Shown: positions 11,323 to 23,834, numbered from the stretch's first letter. The stretch: DNA of 64,000 bases from Anisodus tanguticus (GCA_034509755.1 CM067550.1:19523001-19587000), one strand, 5' to 3'. A program made the numbers and translations. Notes: generated by a model from the letters alone, not told the origin.

Positions 11323-11719
11323 CTACCTCACATTTATTTTTAGGGTTTATGTCGACATTGTAAGGCAACAATCTCAATATCGTTAGCTTTTGAATGACTT
11401 GCTATTTAACGTGTCTCAATCTATGATGGTATAGATGCACGGATTACAAATATATCATTCATTTGGCTACAGACATACTGTACCATTCTTAGTTATTACA
11501 GACACTGTTGGACTAGTCTCAAACCGCTTTGACCAACAACGTCCCTTAAACCAAGTTTAGGACATGTATAACCTCATCTGAGAGTGATCCCATTCCCCTG
11601 AAGTCCTATTAAGGACAACCTCTCCAACCCCTTCTACTTTAGAGGTGGCGTTGCTTCACATGAACAATCTCTTGCCCCTGGTTAGGGCGTAACCGGATCA
11701 TATATGATCTAGATACTCT

Positions 11720-11985
11720 AGCTCACTCCAGTTGCTTTGGCAGACTGAGTGTCCAATTTCTTTTCTGCCTTTCTTTAGGCCTTCAGATCATTTAAGACCT
11801 GGAAACTCTGGCCCACCTTACTAAGTGTCCATTACTTTTCCTATGAAATGAATTCTGGCCCCACTCCAGTCGCCCGGAGGCTTTATATGACTGAGTGTCC
11901 AATATCATCATATCAAAGGAATTTTGGCCCACCGGATCGCCCGGAGGCTTTGTATGACTGAGTGTCCAATATCATCCTATGAAGG
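11720..11985 (-). repeat. ~68-bp tandem repeats in the element interior (unit 2)
   Basis: Same block as 3628-3890, with GAGTGTCCA-type cores at the same spacing. One unit reads CCCACCGGATCGCCC where units 1 and 3 have CCCACTCCAGTCGCCC, another change at CTC/CAG positions. Confidence 0.7.
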
Positions 11986-12344
11986 ATCTTCTGCCAAATA
12001 GTGTGACATGCTCAACGTCTTTAACTTTTAGACTTCTTCCGTTATGATTGGTGCCCAGATAATTCTTGGCGCTTACTTAAGAGTGGTAACAGTTTTCGCA
12101 CAGTTAGCGGATCTTTCTCCATCGTATGTGCGAACATACTTTACACACTTTTAATAATTACACTTAAAAGAACGAACCTTTTTAAGTCGTTTACAAAATC
12201 CAATCTTTAAACAGGAAAAAATAAGAGATTAAACTTTTGATTTTTTTTAAAGCGTAAGGAATTATATTCCTCCTTACTTTAATCCATTTTTAATCAGACA
12301 TCATTTAATCTTTATTCTTGACAAATAAGAAAAATACTTATCCC

Positions 12345-12581
12345 AATTTCGGATTCTTTGTCCGGGACGAGATATAGACATTCTGCCGCAAGATAGAACC
12401 ACATCTTCACCTTCTCCTCTTGTCCCGATTGACATCCTCGGCTCTCGTGAGCGCTTGTTCCCACCACTCTTGGGAGCGGTGACACCATGAACATGTTGAA
12501 CTTCAACAATATCATCATCACCGTCTTCAAGCGTAAAACCACAATGATATCCGATTTGGTCACACAATCTTTGACCGACAT
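12345..12581 (-). pseudogene. Gag N-terminal ORF remnant (unit 2)
   Basis: The ATG at 12581 begins the same MSVKDCVTK reading as in unit 3. The frame is lost within about ten codons at a site where unit 3 reads CCAGATTTGG and this copy reads CCGATTTGG. That difference removes one base at a CAG site and may be a sequencing error rather than a mutation. Confidence 0.5.
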
Positions 12582-12624
12582 CTTTCGAACACTAATAGTA
12601 ATACAATACGATCTTGTCTTAAAT

Positions 12625-14099
12625 TGTTGGTACTCTATTGTACTTTATAAAGCAGTACGGAAAGTAAGTAACTATTACAAATGTTCGAAAGGATAGATAT
12701 TCAAAACTGCCGCAAGCTTGTTGTGTCTTGAATCTTGATAACCTTGCAAGGCCAATATTGAGAACTGCCGCAAGCTTGTTGTGTCTTGAATCTTGCTATC
12801 CCGAAATCAAGAAACAACTAAATACGGATGGTCACAACGTTGTGTGTTGAGTCAAGGAATTGCCCTCTCGTCCTTAAGACAAGATTGCCCCGTATATATG
12901 CTTTTACGTTAGCGGGCAATAGTCTCTCAAGATAAAACAACACTTTAATCTCAACGCTACAAAGCCAATAGGTTGAGCCCGGCGAAGAAAACAAATATGA
13001 CTTGACTTGTGAAGATATGGAATAGGAAGGAAGAGTTTCTCTTTACTCTTCTCTTTTGTCTCTCGTGTATATAGTGTGTCTCGTAGTGTATATCTTGTGT
13101 ATATGTGAGTGTTTGCTCACTCGTTTTTTCAACACGATTTTTGGTCACCGTTTTGTGGTCTGTTTGGGCTATTTTCGTGATCGTTTTTTACCGCCTTTCG
13201 TGCTTTGTTTTTCCGTCTGTTTTCAGTTTGTTATGCAGTGTTTTTCCATCACCGAATTGAGCCAAAGAAGGCTCAATATATAGCAAGGAGAAGGGTTGTA
13301 CAACCGCCTAAAACATGACTGTTAATGGCCATTAGGAGGGCATTAAAACAGCCCAAGTAAAGGCAAGTAAATGGCCATCAAGGAGGTGAATTATGGACAA
13401 GAAGGAGGGTGATAATGGAGGAGTTAATCAGCCAAGTAATGGCTGATTAATTCCTCAAAAAATAGTCCCAACGGTAGGCAGAAAGTTTTCTGCCTTTCAT
13501 CACCTTCCTAGAAACTCTGGGGACCAAACTATAAATATTGAAACTTCAGGGACCAAACTGTACATATGAAAGAATTCAGGTCCAAACTGTACATATGAAA
13601 CTTCAGGGATCAAACTCGTACATTTGGCGAGTTCTCTCGGTCCAAAAGGATAATATCAGAAAGTCCCCACAGCCCACGACCCGTGACCCGAGCTCGATCC
13701 CGAGACCGGACCGGACGTGCGGGCGGCGGCGGCGCGCGTGTGGGCTTAGCCATGAGCCCATGCACATCCAGGTCTTCCCTCCTTTAAACACATGGGATAC
13801 CCCTTGGGGTCCCAAACACTTAACCAATTTGAGACATATATAGAGAGAAATTCTTATTATTCCCACCGATGTGGTAGATTTGTCCCACACCACATTTCCA
13901 TGCCTTAAACACCTTACTCGTGGACCAATATCTCTTTCATTTCTCAACGAAATTTGACGATTCTTGGCCCTACGGTCATATACTCACTTCGTAGATCATG
14001 CATGTGTAAAGAGACAAGGTCTCCAACATGCGGAACACTAGTGTTTAATTCATCAAAGATGGGTGGACGCATCTCCCCGCCAAAGGCAAATTTCCAACA
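12625..14099 (-). repeat. Complete LTR, array unit 2 (1475 bp)
   Basis: Aligns end to end with 4548-6020 and keeps TG/CA ends. Most differences are CTG to CG, TCG or CCG and CAG to CG or CGA changes, for instance between 13050 and 13260. Confidence 0.87.
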
Positions 14100-15274
14100 A
14101 TCCCCTCTATGAAAGAGAGATTGTGGCGCATACACAAGGTGCCTACATTTCAAAGCAATCTTTCGGCGAAAAGATATTGCATCGGGAGAGCTACCTTTCG
14201 CTTTGAACCTTCCCTAGTTGAATACCACCGGACTTACTTGCTTGCGCGGTGAACGTGATGTCTTGAACCGTCGTTGTTTAGTGTAAGCCAAGACAATGAT
14301 ACCAACACAATAACTCTTCTTATTCATTTTCCTTCTTACGTTTCGTCCGTTGTGGCCGTGGAGACACTTGGATTCTTAAGTGCGTTCATTTGAGGCGGCC
14401 ATCCTCGCACTTAAATAGGTGATCTCCTACAAGGTATCCCGCTATACCCCACTTCACAAGTGTTAGGAATCATTAAAAGTTTTCCCAACCTTAACCTCAA
14501 CCGTTTGAGGATCATTAAAGATTTGGAAGCTTAACCTTTACCCACCATGCAGGTAGCACTTTAATGTCTATCGCGGGAACAGCTTTGGATTCATGTTTCC
14601 GTACAGAAATCATCATCCGAAGTGCTTTTTCCTTCCACCGAAGCGCTCAACTGAACCTTTTGCCACTTAGTTTTCCCATTGAACCAAATTCTTGGGATCT
14701 CCAATCAGTATGGTTGGGTTACCACCGCAAAGGTTCGTATTATTTGGGTTTTAAACCCATTCCCCTAGACAGGCCGAACGCTCGATCTCCGGGTAGTCCC
14801 TTAGTTAGTAAACAAGGAATTGACACCCGTGATGATCAACTGCCATACGGTCTTATGTCTCCTGACAGATCTTGACAGATATGACCAGACGCCGTTATCC
14901 ATGTCTTTCCTGAAGCCGACCGGCTTGCCACAGTGTATAACTACTGAAGGCACGGGTTTCTCCCAATAAGGGACGTCCTCTAAGGAGTCATGGAGTTACT
15001 CAACTCCTTTCATGCTTTGTATAAAGCGATAAACTCCGATTCCATCATGAATCGGTCGATACAAGTTTGCTTAGAGGATTTTCCAAGACCCACCATACAT
15101 ATTTACTTGTGGCTTTGGTGTTCTTCAGATCTGATGTCCAGTTTGCATCACTGTGTTCTCCCAGAACCGTTGGACATCCAGAATACTATAATCCGTAGAT
15201 AAGCAAATAATCCAGATATCGTCATATCCGACTTAACGCCTTCTATTGATCATTTATTAAGATCATCAGTGAAC
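14100..15274 (-). mobile_element. Truncated second interior (3' part only), unit 2
   Basis: Counterpart of 6021-7190 with the same end point after GTGAACC. It contains the RNase H remnant (about 14990-15110) and the C-terminal tail. Confidence 0.75.
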
Positions 15275-15275
15275 C

Positions 15276-15748
15276 ACATCCCACAGCCCACAGCCCACGA
15301 CCCACGACCCGTGACCCGAAACCCGAAACCCGAGCCCGAGACCGGATCGGACGGGCGGGCGGCGGTGGCACGCGTGTGGGCTTAGCCTTGAACCCATGCA
15401 CATCTAGGTCTTTCCTCCTTTAAACACATGGGGTACCCCTTGGGGTACCCCTTGGGGTCCCAAACCCTTTACCAATTTGAGACATATATAGAGAGCAATT
15501 CTTCCTATTCCCACCGATGTGGTAGATTTGTCCCACACCACATTTCCATGCCTTAAACACCTTACTTCGTGGACCAATATCTCTTTCATTGCTCAACGAA
15601 ATTTGACGATTCTTGACCCTATGGTCATCTACTCACTTCGTAGATCATACATGTGTAAAGAGACAAGGTCTCCAACATGCGGAACACTAGTGTTTAATTC
15701 ATCAAAGATGGGTGGACGCATCTTCCCGCCAAAGGCAAATTTCCAACA
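15276..15748 (-). repeat. LTR fragment, outer part (unit 2)
   Basis: Counterpart of 7192-7662, ending at the same LTR terminus before the G-rich spacer. Confidence 0.75.
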
Positions 15749-16160
15749 GTAACATTAAGCTCTATCCTGCGTACTTATGTATTAACTTAAATATAAATCA
15801 TATACAATTCAAATATATATAAAAAAGTAGAAGTGTGGTGTGGGGGGGGGGGGGGGTTGGTGGTGGGTAGGGTAGGGGTGGGAGAGTGTGGTGTGGGAGT
15901 GTGGTGGGGGTCGGGATGGGGTGGTAGAGGCTGGGTGGGGGTAGGGGTTGGTGGTGGGCGGGTGGTAGGGGGTGTAGTAGTGGGTGACTGTGGGTGGGTG
16001 GTGGTGGTGGTGGGGTGGTGGTAGGGTGGGGTAGAAGGGGTGGGTGGGTGTGGGGTGGTAGGTGGTGGATGGTGATAGTGGGATGGGGTAGAGCTTGTTG
16101 TTATGGATAAAATTGTGGTAAAAATTATCAATACAAAACTACCTCTAATATTAAGTACGC
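15749..16160. repeat. G-rich spacer with low-complexity core (unit 2)
   Basis: Counterpart of 7663-8067. The G homopolymer here is 15 bases (15842-15856), against 10 in unit 1 and 14 in unit 3. The G/T-rich core spans about 15833-16092. Confidence 0.8.
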
Positions 16161-16860
16161 AGTAAATGGCCATCAAGGAGGCTGAATTATGGACAAGAAG
16201 GAGGGTGATAATGGAGGAGTTAATCAGCCAAGTAATGGCTGATTAATTCCTCAAAAAACAGTCCCAACAGTAGGCAGAAAGTTTTCTGCCTTTCATCACC
16301 TTCCTAGAAACTCTGGGGACCAAACTATAAATATTGAAACTTCAGGGACCACACTGTACATATGAAAGAATTTAGGTCCAAACTGTACATATGAAACTTC
16401 AGGGATCAAACTGTACATTTGGCATAGTTCTCTGGTCCAAAAGGATAATATCAGAAAGTCCCCACAGCCCACGACCCGTGACCCGAGCCCGAGACCGGAC
16501 CGGACGTGCGGGCGGCGGCGGCGTGCGTGTGGGCTTAGCCATGAGCCCATGCACATCTAGGTCTTCCCTCCTTTAAACACATGGGATACCCCTTGGGGTC
16601 CCAAACACTTTACCAATTTGAGACATATATAGAGAGAAATTCTTCTTATTCCCACCGATGTGGTAGATTTGTCCCACACCACATTTCCATGCCTTAAACA
16701 CCTTACTTCGTGGACCATCAAGGAGGCTGAATTATGGACAAGAAGGAGGATGATAATGGAGGAGTTAATCAGCCAAGTAATGGCTGATTAATTCCTCAAA
16801 AAACAGTCCCAACAGTAGGCAGAAAGTTTTCTGCCTTTCATCACCTTCCTAGAAACTCTG
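16161..16860 (-). repeat. Rearranged LTR fragment (unit 3 start)
   Basis: Carries the same two internal junctions as 8068-8768 (near 16716 and 16860), which ties units 2 and 3 to one ancestral rearranged unit. Confidence 0.75.
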
Positions 16861-17419
16861 CCTACATTTCAGCAATCTTTCAGCGAAAAGATATTGCATC
16901 AGGAGAGCTACCTTTCGCTTTTAACCTTCCCTAGTTGAATACCACCGGACTTACTTACTTTGCGCGGTGAACGTGATGTCTTGAACCGTCAGTGTTTAGT
17001 GTAAGCCAAGACAATGATACCAACACAATAACTCTTCTTATTCATTTTCCTTCTTACGTTTCTGTCCGTTGTGGCCGTGGAGACACTTGGATTCTTAAGT
17101 GCGTTCATTTGAGGCGGCCATCCTCGCACTTAAATAGGTGATCTCCTACAAGGTATCCTGTTATACCCCACTTCACAAGTGTTAGGAATCATTAAAAGTT
17201 TTCCCAACCTTAACCTCAACCGTTTGAGGATCGTTAAAGATTTGGAAGCTTAACCTTTACCCACCATACGGTAGCACTTTAATTTATATCGCGGGAATGA
17301 CTTTGGATTCATGTTTCCGTACAGAAATCATCATCCGAAGTGCTTTTTGCTTCCACCGAAGCGCTCAACCTGAACCTTTTGCCACTTAGTTTTCCCATTG
17401 AACCAAATTCTTGGGATCT

Positions 17420-17830
17420 CCAATCAGTATGGTTGGGTTACCACCGCAAAGGTTCGTATTATTTGGGTTTTAAACCCATTCCCCTAGACAGGCAGAACGC
17501 TCGATCTCCGGGTAGTCCCTTACTTAGTAAACAAGGAAGTGACACCCGTGATGATCAACTGCCATACGGTCTTATGTCTCCTGACAGATCTTGACAGATA
17601 TGTCCAGACGCCGTCATCCGTGTCTTTCCTGAAGCCGACCGGCTAGCCACAGTGTATAACTGCTGAAGGCACGGGTTTCTCCCAATAAGGGACGTCCTCT
17701 AAGGAGTCATGAAGTTACTCAACTTCTTTCATGCTTTGTATAAAGCGATAAACTCCGATTCCATCATGAATCGGTCGATACAAGTTTGTTTAGAGGATTT
17801 TCCAAGACCTACCATACACATTTACTTGTG
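17420..17830 (-). pseudogene. Copia RNase H and C-terminal tail remnant (unit 3)
   Basis: Counterpart of 1230-1640. The SSKQTCIDR / MESEFIALYKA and MGLKP pieces are visible on the minus strand with intervening stops. Confidence 0.6.
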
Positions 17831-18533
17831 GCTTTGGTGTTCTTCAGATCTGATGTCCAGTTTGCATCACTGTGTTCTCCCAGAACTGCTGGACATCCAG
17901 ATTACTATAATCTGTAGATAAGCGAATAATTCTGATATCATCATATCCGACTTAACGCCTTCTACCGATCATGTATTAAAATCATCAGTGAACCTTAGTT
18001 CAACTGATCTGCTTTGTAGGACGATACCAGGTCGGTTGTAGTGTGTACAATACATTGAACTACACATGACCTATGCATATCGCTCCTTTTCTATGGATGC
18101 ACCATGATTCCAATCAATTCTATGATTCATATCCATTGGTGGCTTCAACGAGACTGTCAACTATCGACCAGTCCGTTAGATGTCTTAGAAATCCAATTCC
18201 TAAGATGTCATCGTGATACCCATATCTTTCATATCGAGACTTCGTTTCAATATGACTTTCACTTTCAGACTGTTGGTTTTCCAACCGTTGGCTTTCTAAC
18301 TTCGAGTCAATGTTTCGTGGTCGATTCATTGTTTCTATTTTATCTGAGACTTTCAGGACCAAAATATTAACATTTTAGGGACCAAAATGAAAGTTTAGGA
18401 AGAAGCCCAACAGTCCAGCAAACCAACTCTGATCCTCTTCTTCCAACTCTCCGATTGGGAAGGTTGTTTCAACATCCATGCCATGTAAGACTACAATGGC
18501 CCTGGATGTGAAGCTACTCACAGGGAGCACATT

Positions 18534-18749
18534 TTACAACCCAAAGGGTCTTTTGCCGGAGGAAGATAAACCATTACACACGTATGGTTCTATATGATGG
18601 AATTTATTTCTCTCTTTAGCTTCTTTCCAAAGCAGTGCTTTTGGAGATGACAATTCTTTGTTAATTGTCCATGGTTCGTTCTCAACCATACAAGCTAGAA
18701 GGTATGGAACAAGTCTTTGTCCCCTCTTTGCTCCTTTTCGGTTCAACAT
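18534..18749 (-). pseudogene. Copia reverse transcriptase start remnant (unit 3)
   Basis: The minus strand contains ACMVENEPWTI and ELSSPKALLWKEA, the beginning of a copia reverse transcriptase, then loses frame. No palm motifs follow. Confidence 0.62.
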
Positions 18750-18912
18750 CTAGAATCCATGAGTTCTGCAGATCTGGAATATTAAGTTCCGGATAGCCAG
18801 CAACTTTCGAGTCCTATAGATACGGAACGTCTAGTTCCGGACAGTCAGGCCCTCGCGGGTTCTTGTTAACCTTGAGCAATTACTCCTTTTTCCTTTTTCA
18901 AGGAAAACTATC

Positions 18913-19421
18913 TTAAAAGAATTCAGCATTCTTTGATGCCAAGAGGCGATCAACACTGCTGTTATTTGCAGATCCAGTGGATATGCAATCTACAGTCTTA
19001 GGTACAACTTGACCTGTTTCAGTATTCCAACTTTTACCAAGCCACCCCACATAATTTGGGCGTACGACTTTGCGCTTGGATAACACCGTTGGACTAAGGT
19101 GAGAAATGAACAGTCGTTTAATGAACGATGCTTCACATTCTCCCCCTCTATCACTATGAATTTCGCAATCCATAGGCTTAGTTGATTTCCAACTTCTGCA
19201 TTGTAGCGCTTATCCGCTTAAACAACTTCATCTTTGCTTTTCAACAAACAAAGGATACAATACGTTGTACCATCATCAATGAGGTCATAACGTACTTGTC
19301 TCCCCCCTCTATTTTGTATAAACTTTAAATCACCCAAGTAGGTGTGACTAAGTTCTAGAGGAGCGGTGCTTCTTTCGCTATTCCTTTGACGGAATTTGAA
19401 AAGGTGATTTTGCCTCTTCAT
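18913..19421 (-). pseudogene. Copia integrase remnant (unit 3)
   Basis: Counterpart of 2723-3231, with LGDLKFIQNRGG, LLKSKDEVV, SDRGGE, PKTVDC and NAEFF pieces on the minus strand in two frames. Confidence 0.7.
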
Positions 19422-19814
19422 CTACCTCACATTTATTTTTAGGGTTTATGTCGACAGAAGGCAACAATCTCAATATCGTTAGCTTTTGAATGACTTGCTA
19501 TTTAACGTGTCTCAATCTATGATGGTATAGATGCACGGATTACAAATATATCATTCATTTGGCTACAGACATACTGTACCATTCTTAGTTATTACAGACC
19601 TGTTGGACTAGTCTCAAACCAGTTTGACCAACAACGTCCCTTAAACCAAGTTTAGGACATGTATAACCTCATCTAAGAGTGATCCCATTCCCCTGAAGTC
19701 CTATTAAGGACAACCTCTCCAACCCCTTCTACTTTAGAGGTGGCGTTGCTTCACATGAACAATCTCTTGCCCCTGGTTAGGGCGTAACCGGATCATATAT
19801 GATCTAGATACTCT

Positions 19815-20075
19815 AGCTCACTCCAGTTGCTTTGGCAGACTGAGTGTCCAATTTCTTTTCTGCCTTTCTTTAGGCCTTCAGATCATTTAAGACCTGGAAA
19901 CTCTGGCCCACCTTACTAAGTGTCCATTACTTTTCCTATGAAATGAATTCGGCCCCACTCCGCCGTCGCCGGAGGCTTTATATGACTGAGTGTCCAATAT
20001 CATCATATCAAAGGAATTTTGGCCCACTCCAGTCGCCCGGAGGCTTTGTATGACTGAGTGTCCAATATCATCCTA
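19815..20075 (-). repeat. ~68-bp tandem repeats in the element interior (unit 3)
   Basis: Third copy of the block at 3628-3890. One unit near 19955 reads CACTCCGCCGTCGCCGG in place of CACTCCAGTCGCCCGG, a local garbling centred on a CAG. Confidence 0.68.
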
Positions 20076-20445
20076 TGAAGGATCTTCTGCCAAATAGTGT
20101 GACATGCTCAACGTCTTTAACTTTTAGACTTCTTCCGTTATGATTGGTGCCCAGATAATTCTTGGCGCTTACTTAAGAGTGGTAACAGTTTTCGCACAGT
20201 TAGCGGATCTTTCTCCATCGTATGTGCGAACATACTTTACACACTTTTAATAATTACACTTAAAAGAACGAACCTTTTTAAGTCGTTTACAAAATCCAAT
20301 CTTTAAACAGGAAAAAATAAGAGATTAAACTTTTGATTTTTTTTAAAGCGTAAGGAATATAAATTAATTTTATATTCCTCCTTACTTTAATCCATTTTTA
20401 ATCAGACATCATTTAATCTTTATTCTTGACAAATAAGAAAAATAC

Positions 20446-20691
20446 TTATCCCAATTTCGGATTCTTTGTCTGGGACAGATATAGACATTCTGCTGCAAGA
20501 TAGAACCACATCTTCAGCCTTCTCCTCTTGTCCCAGTTGACATCCTCAGGCTCTCGTGAGCGCTTGTTCCCACCACTCTTGGGAGCGGTGACACCATGAA
20601 CATGTTGAACTTCAACAATATCATCATCACTGTCTTCAAGCAGAAAACCACAGCGATATCCAGATTTGGTCACACAATCTTTGACCGACAT
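20446..20691 (-). CDS. Gag-derived small ORF beside the LTR (81 aa)
   Basis: The best preserved array copy of the element's first ORF. The ATG at 20691 lies 44 bp inside the LTR boundary. It encodes MSVKDCVTK, an acidic DSDDDIVEV stretch, VHGVTAPKSGG, a basic RSRE / KRRR segment and KMWFYLAAE. The last segment resembles the opening of copia gag (FKRWQxKMLFYL), so I read it as a truncated gag. The plus-strand element has a colinear ORF at 34979-35230. Conservation between copies could reflect selection in trans or simply a young age. It lacks a zinc knuckle and is far shorter than a functional gag. Confidence 0.45.
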   Translation of the reverse strand: MSVKDCVTKSGYRCGFLLEDSDDDIVEVQHVHGVTAPKSGGNKRSREPEDVNWDKRRRLKMWFYLAAECLYLSQTKNPKLG

Positions 20692-20734
20692 CTTTCGAAC
20701 ACTAATAGTAATACAATACGATCTTGTCTTAAAT

Positions 20735-22206
20735 TGTTGGTACTCTATTGTACTTTATAAAGCAGTACGGAAAGTAAGTAACTATTACAAATGTTCGAAA
20801 GGATAGATATTCAAAACTGCCGCAAGCTTGTTGTGTCTTGAATCTTGATAACCTTGCAAGGCCAATATTGAGAACTGCCGCAAGCTTGTTGTGTCTTGAA
20901 TCTTGCTATCCTGAAATCAAGAAACAACTAAATCTGAATGGTCACAACGTTGTGTGTTGAGTCAAGGAATTGCCCTCTGTCCTTAAGACAAGATTGCCCC
21001 GTATATATGCTTTTACGTTAGCGGGCAATAGTCTCTCAAGATAAAACAACACTTTAATCTCAACGCTACAAAGCCAATAGGTTGAGCCGAGTGCGAAGAA
21101 AACAAATATGACTTGACTTGTGAAGATATGGAATAGGAAGGAAGAGTTTCTCTTTACTCTTCTCTTTTGTCTCTGTGTATATAGTGTGTCTCGTAGTGTA
21201 TATCTTGTGTATATGTGAGTGTTTGCTCATTGTTTTTTCAACACGATTTTTTGGTCACTTTGTTTTGTGGTCTGTTTGGGCTATTTTCGTGATCGTTTTT
21301 TACCGCCTTTCGTCTTTGTTTTTCCATCTGTTTTCAGTTTGTTATGCAGTGTTTTTCCATCACTGAATTGAGCCAACGAAGGCTCAATATATAGCAAGGA
21401 GAAGGGGTTGTACAACTGCCTAAAACATGACTGTTAATGGCCATTAGGAGGGCATTAAAACAGCCAAGTAAAGGCAGTAAATGGCCATCAAGGAGGCTGA
21501 ATTATGGACAAGAAGGAGGGTGATAATGGAGGAGTTAATCAGCCAAGTAATGGCTGATTAATTCCTCAAAAAACAGTCCCAACGGTAGGCAGAAAGTTTT
21601 CTGCCTTTCATCACCTTCCTAGAAACTCTGGGGACCAAACTATAAATATTGAAACTTCAGGGGACCAAAGCGTACATATGAAAGAATTCAGTCCAAACCG
21701 TACATATGAAACTTCGGGATCAAAGCTGTACATTTGGCGAGTTCTCGGTCCAAAAGGATAATATCGAAAGTCCCCACGCCCACGACCCGTGACCCGAGCT
21801 CGAGCCCGAGACCGGACCGGACGTGCGGGCGGCGGCGGCGCACGTGTGGGCTTAGCCATGAGCCCATGCACATCCAGGTCTTCCCTCCTTTAAACACATG
21901 GGATACCCCTTGGGGTCCCAAACACTTTACCAATTTGAGACATATATAGAGAGAAATTCTTATTATTCCCACCGATGTGGTAGATTTGTCCCACACCACA
22001 TTTTCATGCCTTAAACACCTTACTTCGTGGACCAATATCTCTTTCATTTCTCAACGAAATTTGACGATTCTTGGCCCTACGGTCATATACTCACTTCGTA
22101 GATCATGCATGTGTAAAGAGACAAGGTCTCCAACATGCGGAACACTAGTGTTTAATTCATCAAAGATGGGTGGACGCATCTCCCCGCCAAAGGCAAATTT
22201 CCAACA
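20735..22206 (-). repeat. Complete LTR, array unit 3 (1472 bp)
   Basis: Full-length counterpart of 4548-6020 with TG/CA ends. Clusters of changes at CAG/CTG sites lie at about 21090-21340 and 21660-21780; elsewhere it is nearly identical. Confidence 0.87.
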
Positions 22207-23381
22207 ATCCCCTCTATGAAAGAGAGATTGTGGCGCATACACAAGGTGCCTACATTTCAGCAATCTTTCAGCGAAAAGATATTGCATCAGGAGAGCTACC
22301 TTTCGCTTTGAACCTTCCCTAGTTGAATACCACCGGACTTACTTATGCGCGCGGTGAACGTGATGTCTTGAACCGTCAGTGTTTAGTGTAAGCCAAGACA
22401 ATGATACCAACACAATAACTCTTCTTATTCATTTTCCTTCTTACGTTTCTGTCCGTTGTGGCCGTGGAGACACTTGGATTCTTAAGTGCGTTCATTTGAG
22501 GCGGCCATCCTCGCACTTAAATAGGTGATCTCCTACAAGGTATCCTGCTATACCCCACTTCACAAGTGTTAGGAATCATTAAAAGTTTTCCCAACCTTAA
22601 CCTCAACCGTTTAAGGATCATTAAAGATTTGGAAGCTTAACCTTTACCCACCATGCAGGTAGCACTTTAATGTCTATCGCGGGAACAGCTTTGGATTCAT
22701 GTTTCCGTACAGAAATCATCATCCGAAGTGCTTTTTGCTTCCACCGAAGCGCTCAACTGAACCTTTTGCCACTTAGTTTTCCCATTGAACCAAATTCTTG
22801 GGATCTCCAATCAGTATGGTTGGGTTACCACCGCAAAGGTTCGTATTGTTTCGGTTTTAAGCCCATTCCCCTAGACAGGCAGAACACTCGATCTCCGGGT
22901 AGTCCCTTAGTTAGTAAACAAGGAATTGACACCCGTGATGATCAACTGCCATACGGTCTTATGTCTCCTGACAGATCTTGACAGATATGTCCAGACGCCG
23001 TCATCCGTGTCTTTCCTGAAGCCGACCGGCTTGCCACAGTGTATAACTACTGAAGGCACGGGTTTCTCCCAATAAGGGACGTCCTCTAAGGAGTCATGGA
23101 GTTACTCAACTCCTTTCATGCTTTGTATAAAGCGATAAACTCCGATTCCATCATGAATCGGTCGATACAAGTTTGCTTAGAGGATTTTCCAAGACCCACC
23201 ATACATATTTACTTGTGGCTTTGGTGTTCTTCATATCTGATGTCCAGTTTGCATCACTGTGTTCTCCCAGAACCGTTGGACATCCAGAATACTATAATCC
23301 GTAGATAAGCAAATAATCCAGATATCGTCATATCCGACTTAACGCCTTCTATTGATCATTTATTAAGATCATCAGTGAACC
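22207..23381 (-). mobile_element. Truncated second interior (3' part only), unit 3
   Basis: Counterpart of 6021-7190, ending at the same GTGAACC junction. RNase H (about 23096-23215) and tail remnants are present. Confidence 0.75.
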
Positions 23382-23834
23382 ACATCCCACAGCCCACGAC
23401 CCACGACCCGTGACCCGAAACCCGAAACCCGAGCCCGAGACCGGATCGGACGGGCGGGCGGCGGTGGCACGCGTGTGGGCTTAGCCTTGAACCCATGCAC
23501 ATCTAGGTCTTTCCTCCTTTAAACACATGGGGTACCCCTTGGGGTCCCAAACCCTTTACCAATTTGAGACATATATAGAGAGCAATTCTTCCTATTCCCA
23601 CCGATGTGGTAGATTTGTCCCACACCACATTTCCATGCCTTAAACACCTTACTTCGTGGACCAATATCTCTTTCATTTCTCAACGAAATTTGACGATTCT
23701 TGACCCTATGGTCATCTACTCACTTCGTAGATCATGCATGTGTAAATAGACAAGGTCTCCAACATGCGGAACACTAGTGTTTAATTCATCAAAGATGGGT
23801 GGACGCATCTTCCCGCCAAAGGCAAATTTCCAAC
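23382..23834 (-). repeat. LTR fragment, outer part (unit 3)
   Basis: Counterpart of 7192-7662. It lacks the small ACCCTTGGGGT duplication seen in units 1 and 2. Confidence 0.73.

Larger units (their letters stand above)
8769..12624 (-). mobile_element. Internal region of degenerate copia element, array unit 2
   Basis: Same content and order as 635-4547 but lacking its first ~45 bp next to the LTR, including the polypurine-like stretch. The RNase H remnant is at about 9615-9735, the integrase remnant at 10814-11322, ~68-bp repeats at about 11720-11985 and the gag remnant at about 12345-12581. Many differences from units 1 and 3 fall on CAG/CTG sites. Confidence 0.8.
16861..20734 (-). mobile_element. 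Internal region of degenerate copia element, array unit 3
   Basis: Third copy of the interior. The RNase H remnant is at about 17709-17830, the reverse transcriptase start at 18534-18749, integrase at 18913-19421, ~68-bp repeats at about 19815-20075 and the gag remnant at 20446-20691. This copy keeps CAG/CTG sites better than unit 2. Confidence 0.8.

Noticed and set aside
4548..14099. Two single insertions of full elements sharing one interior (normal 5' and 3' LTR pair)
   Set aside because: Every complete array LTR has interior on both sides and none has a target-site duplication, so a tandem array explains the layout better.
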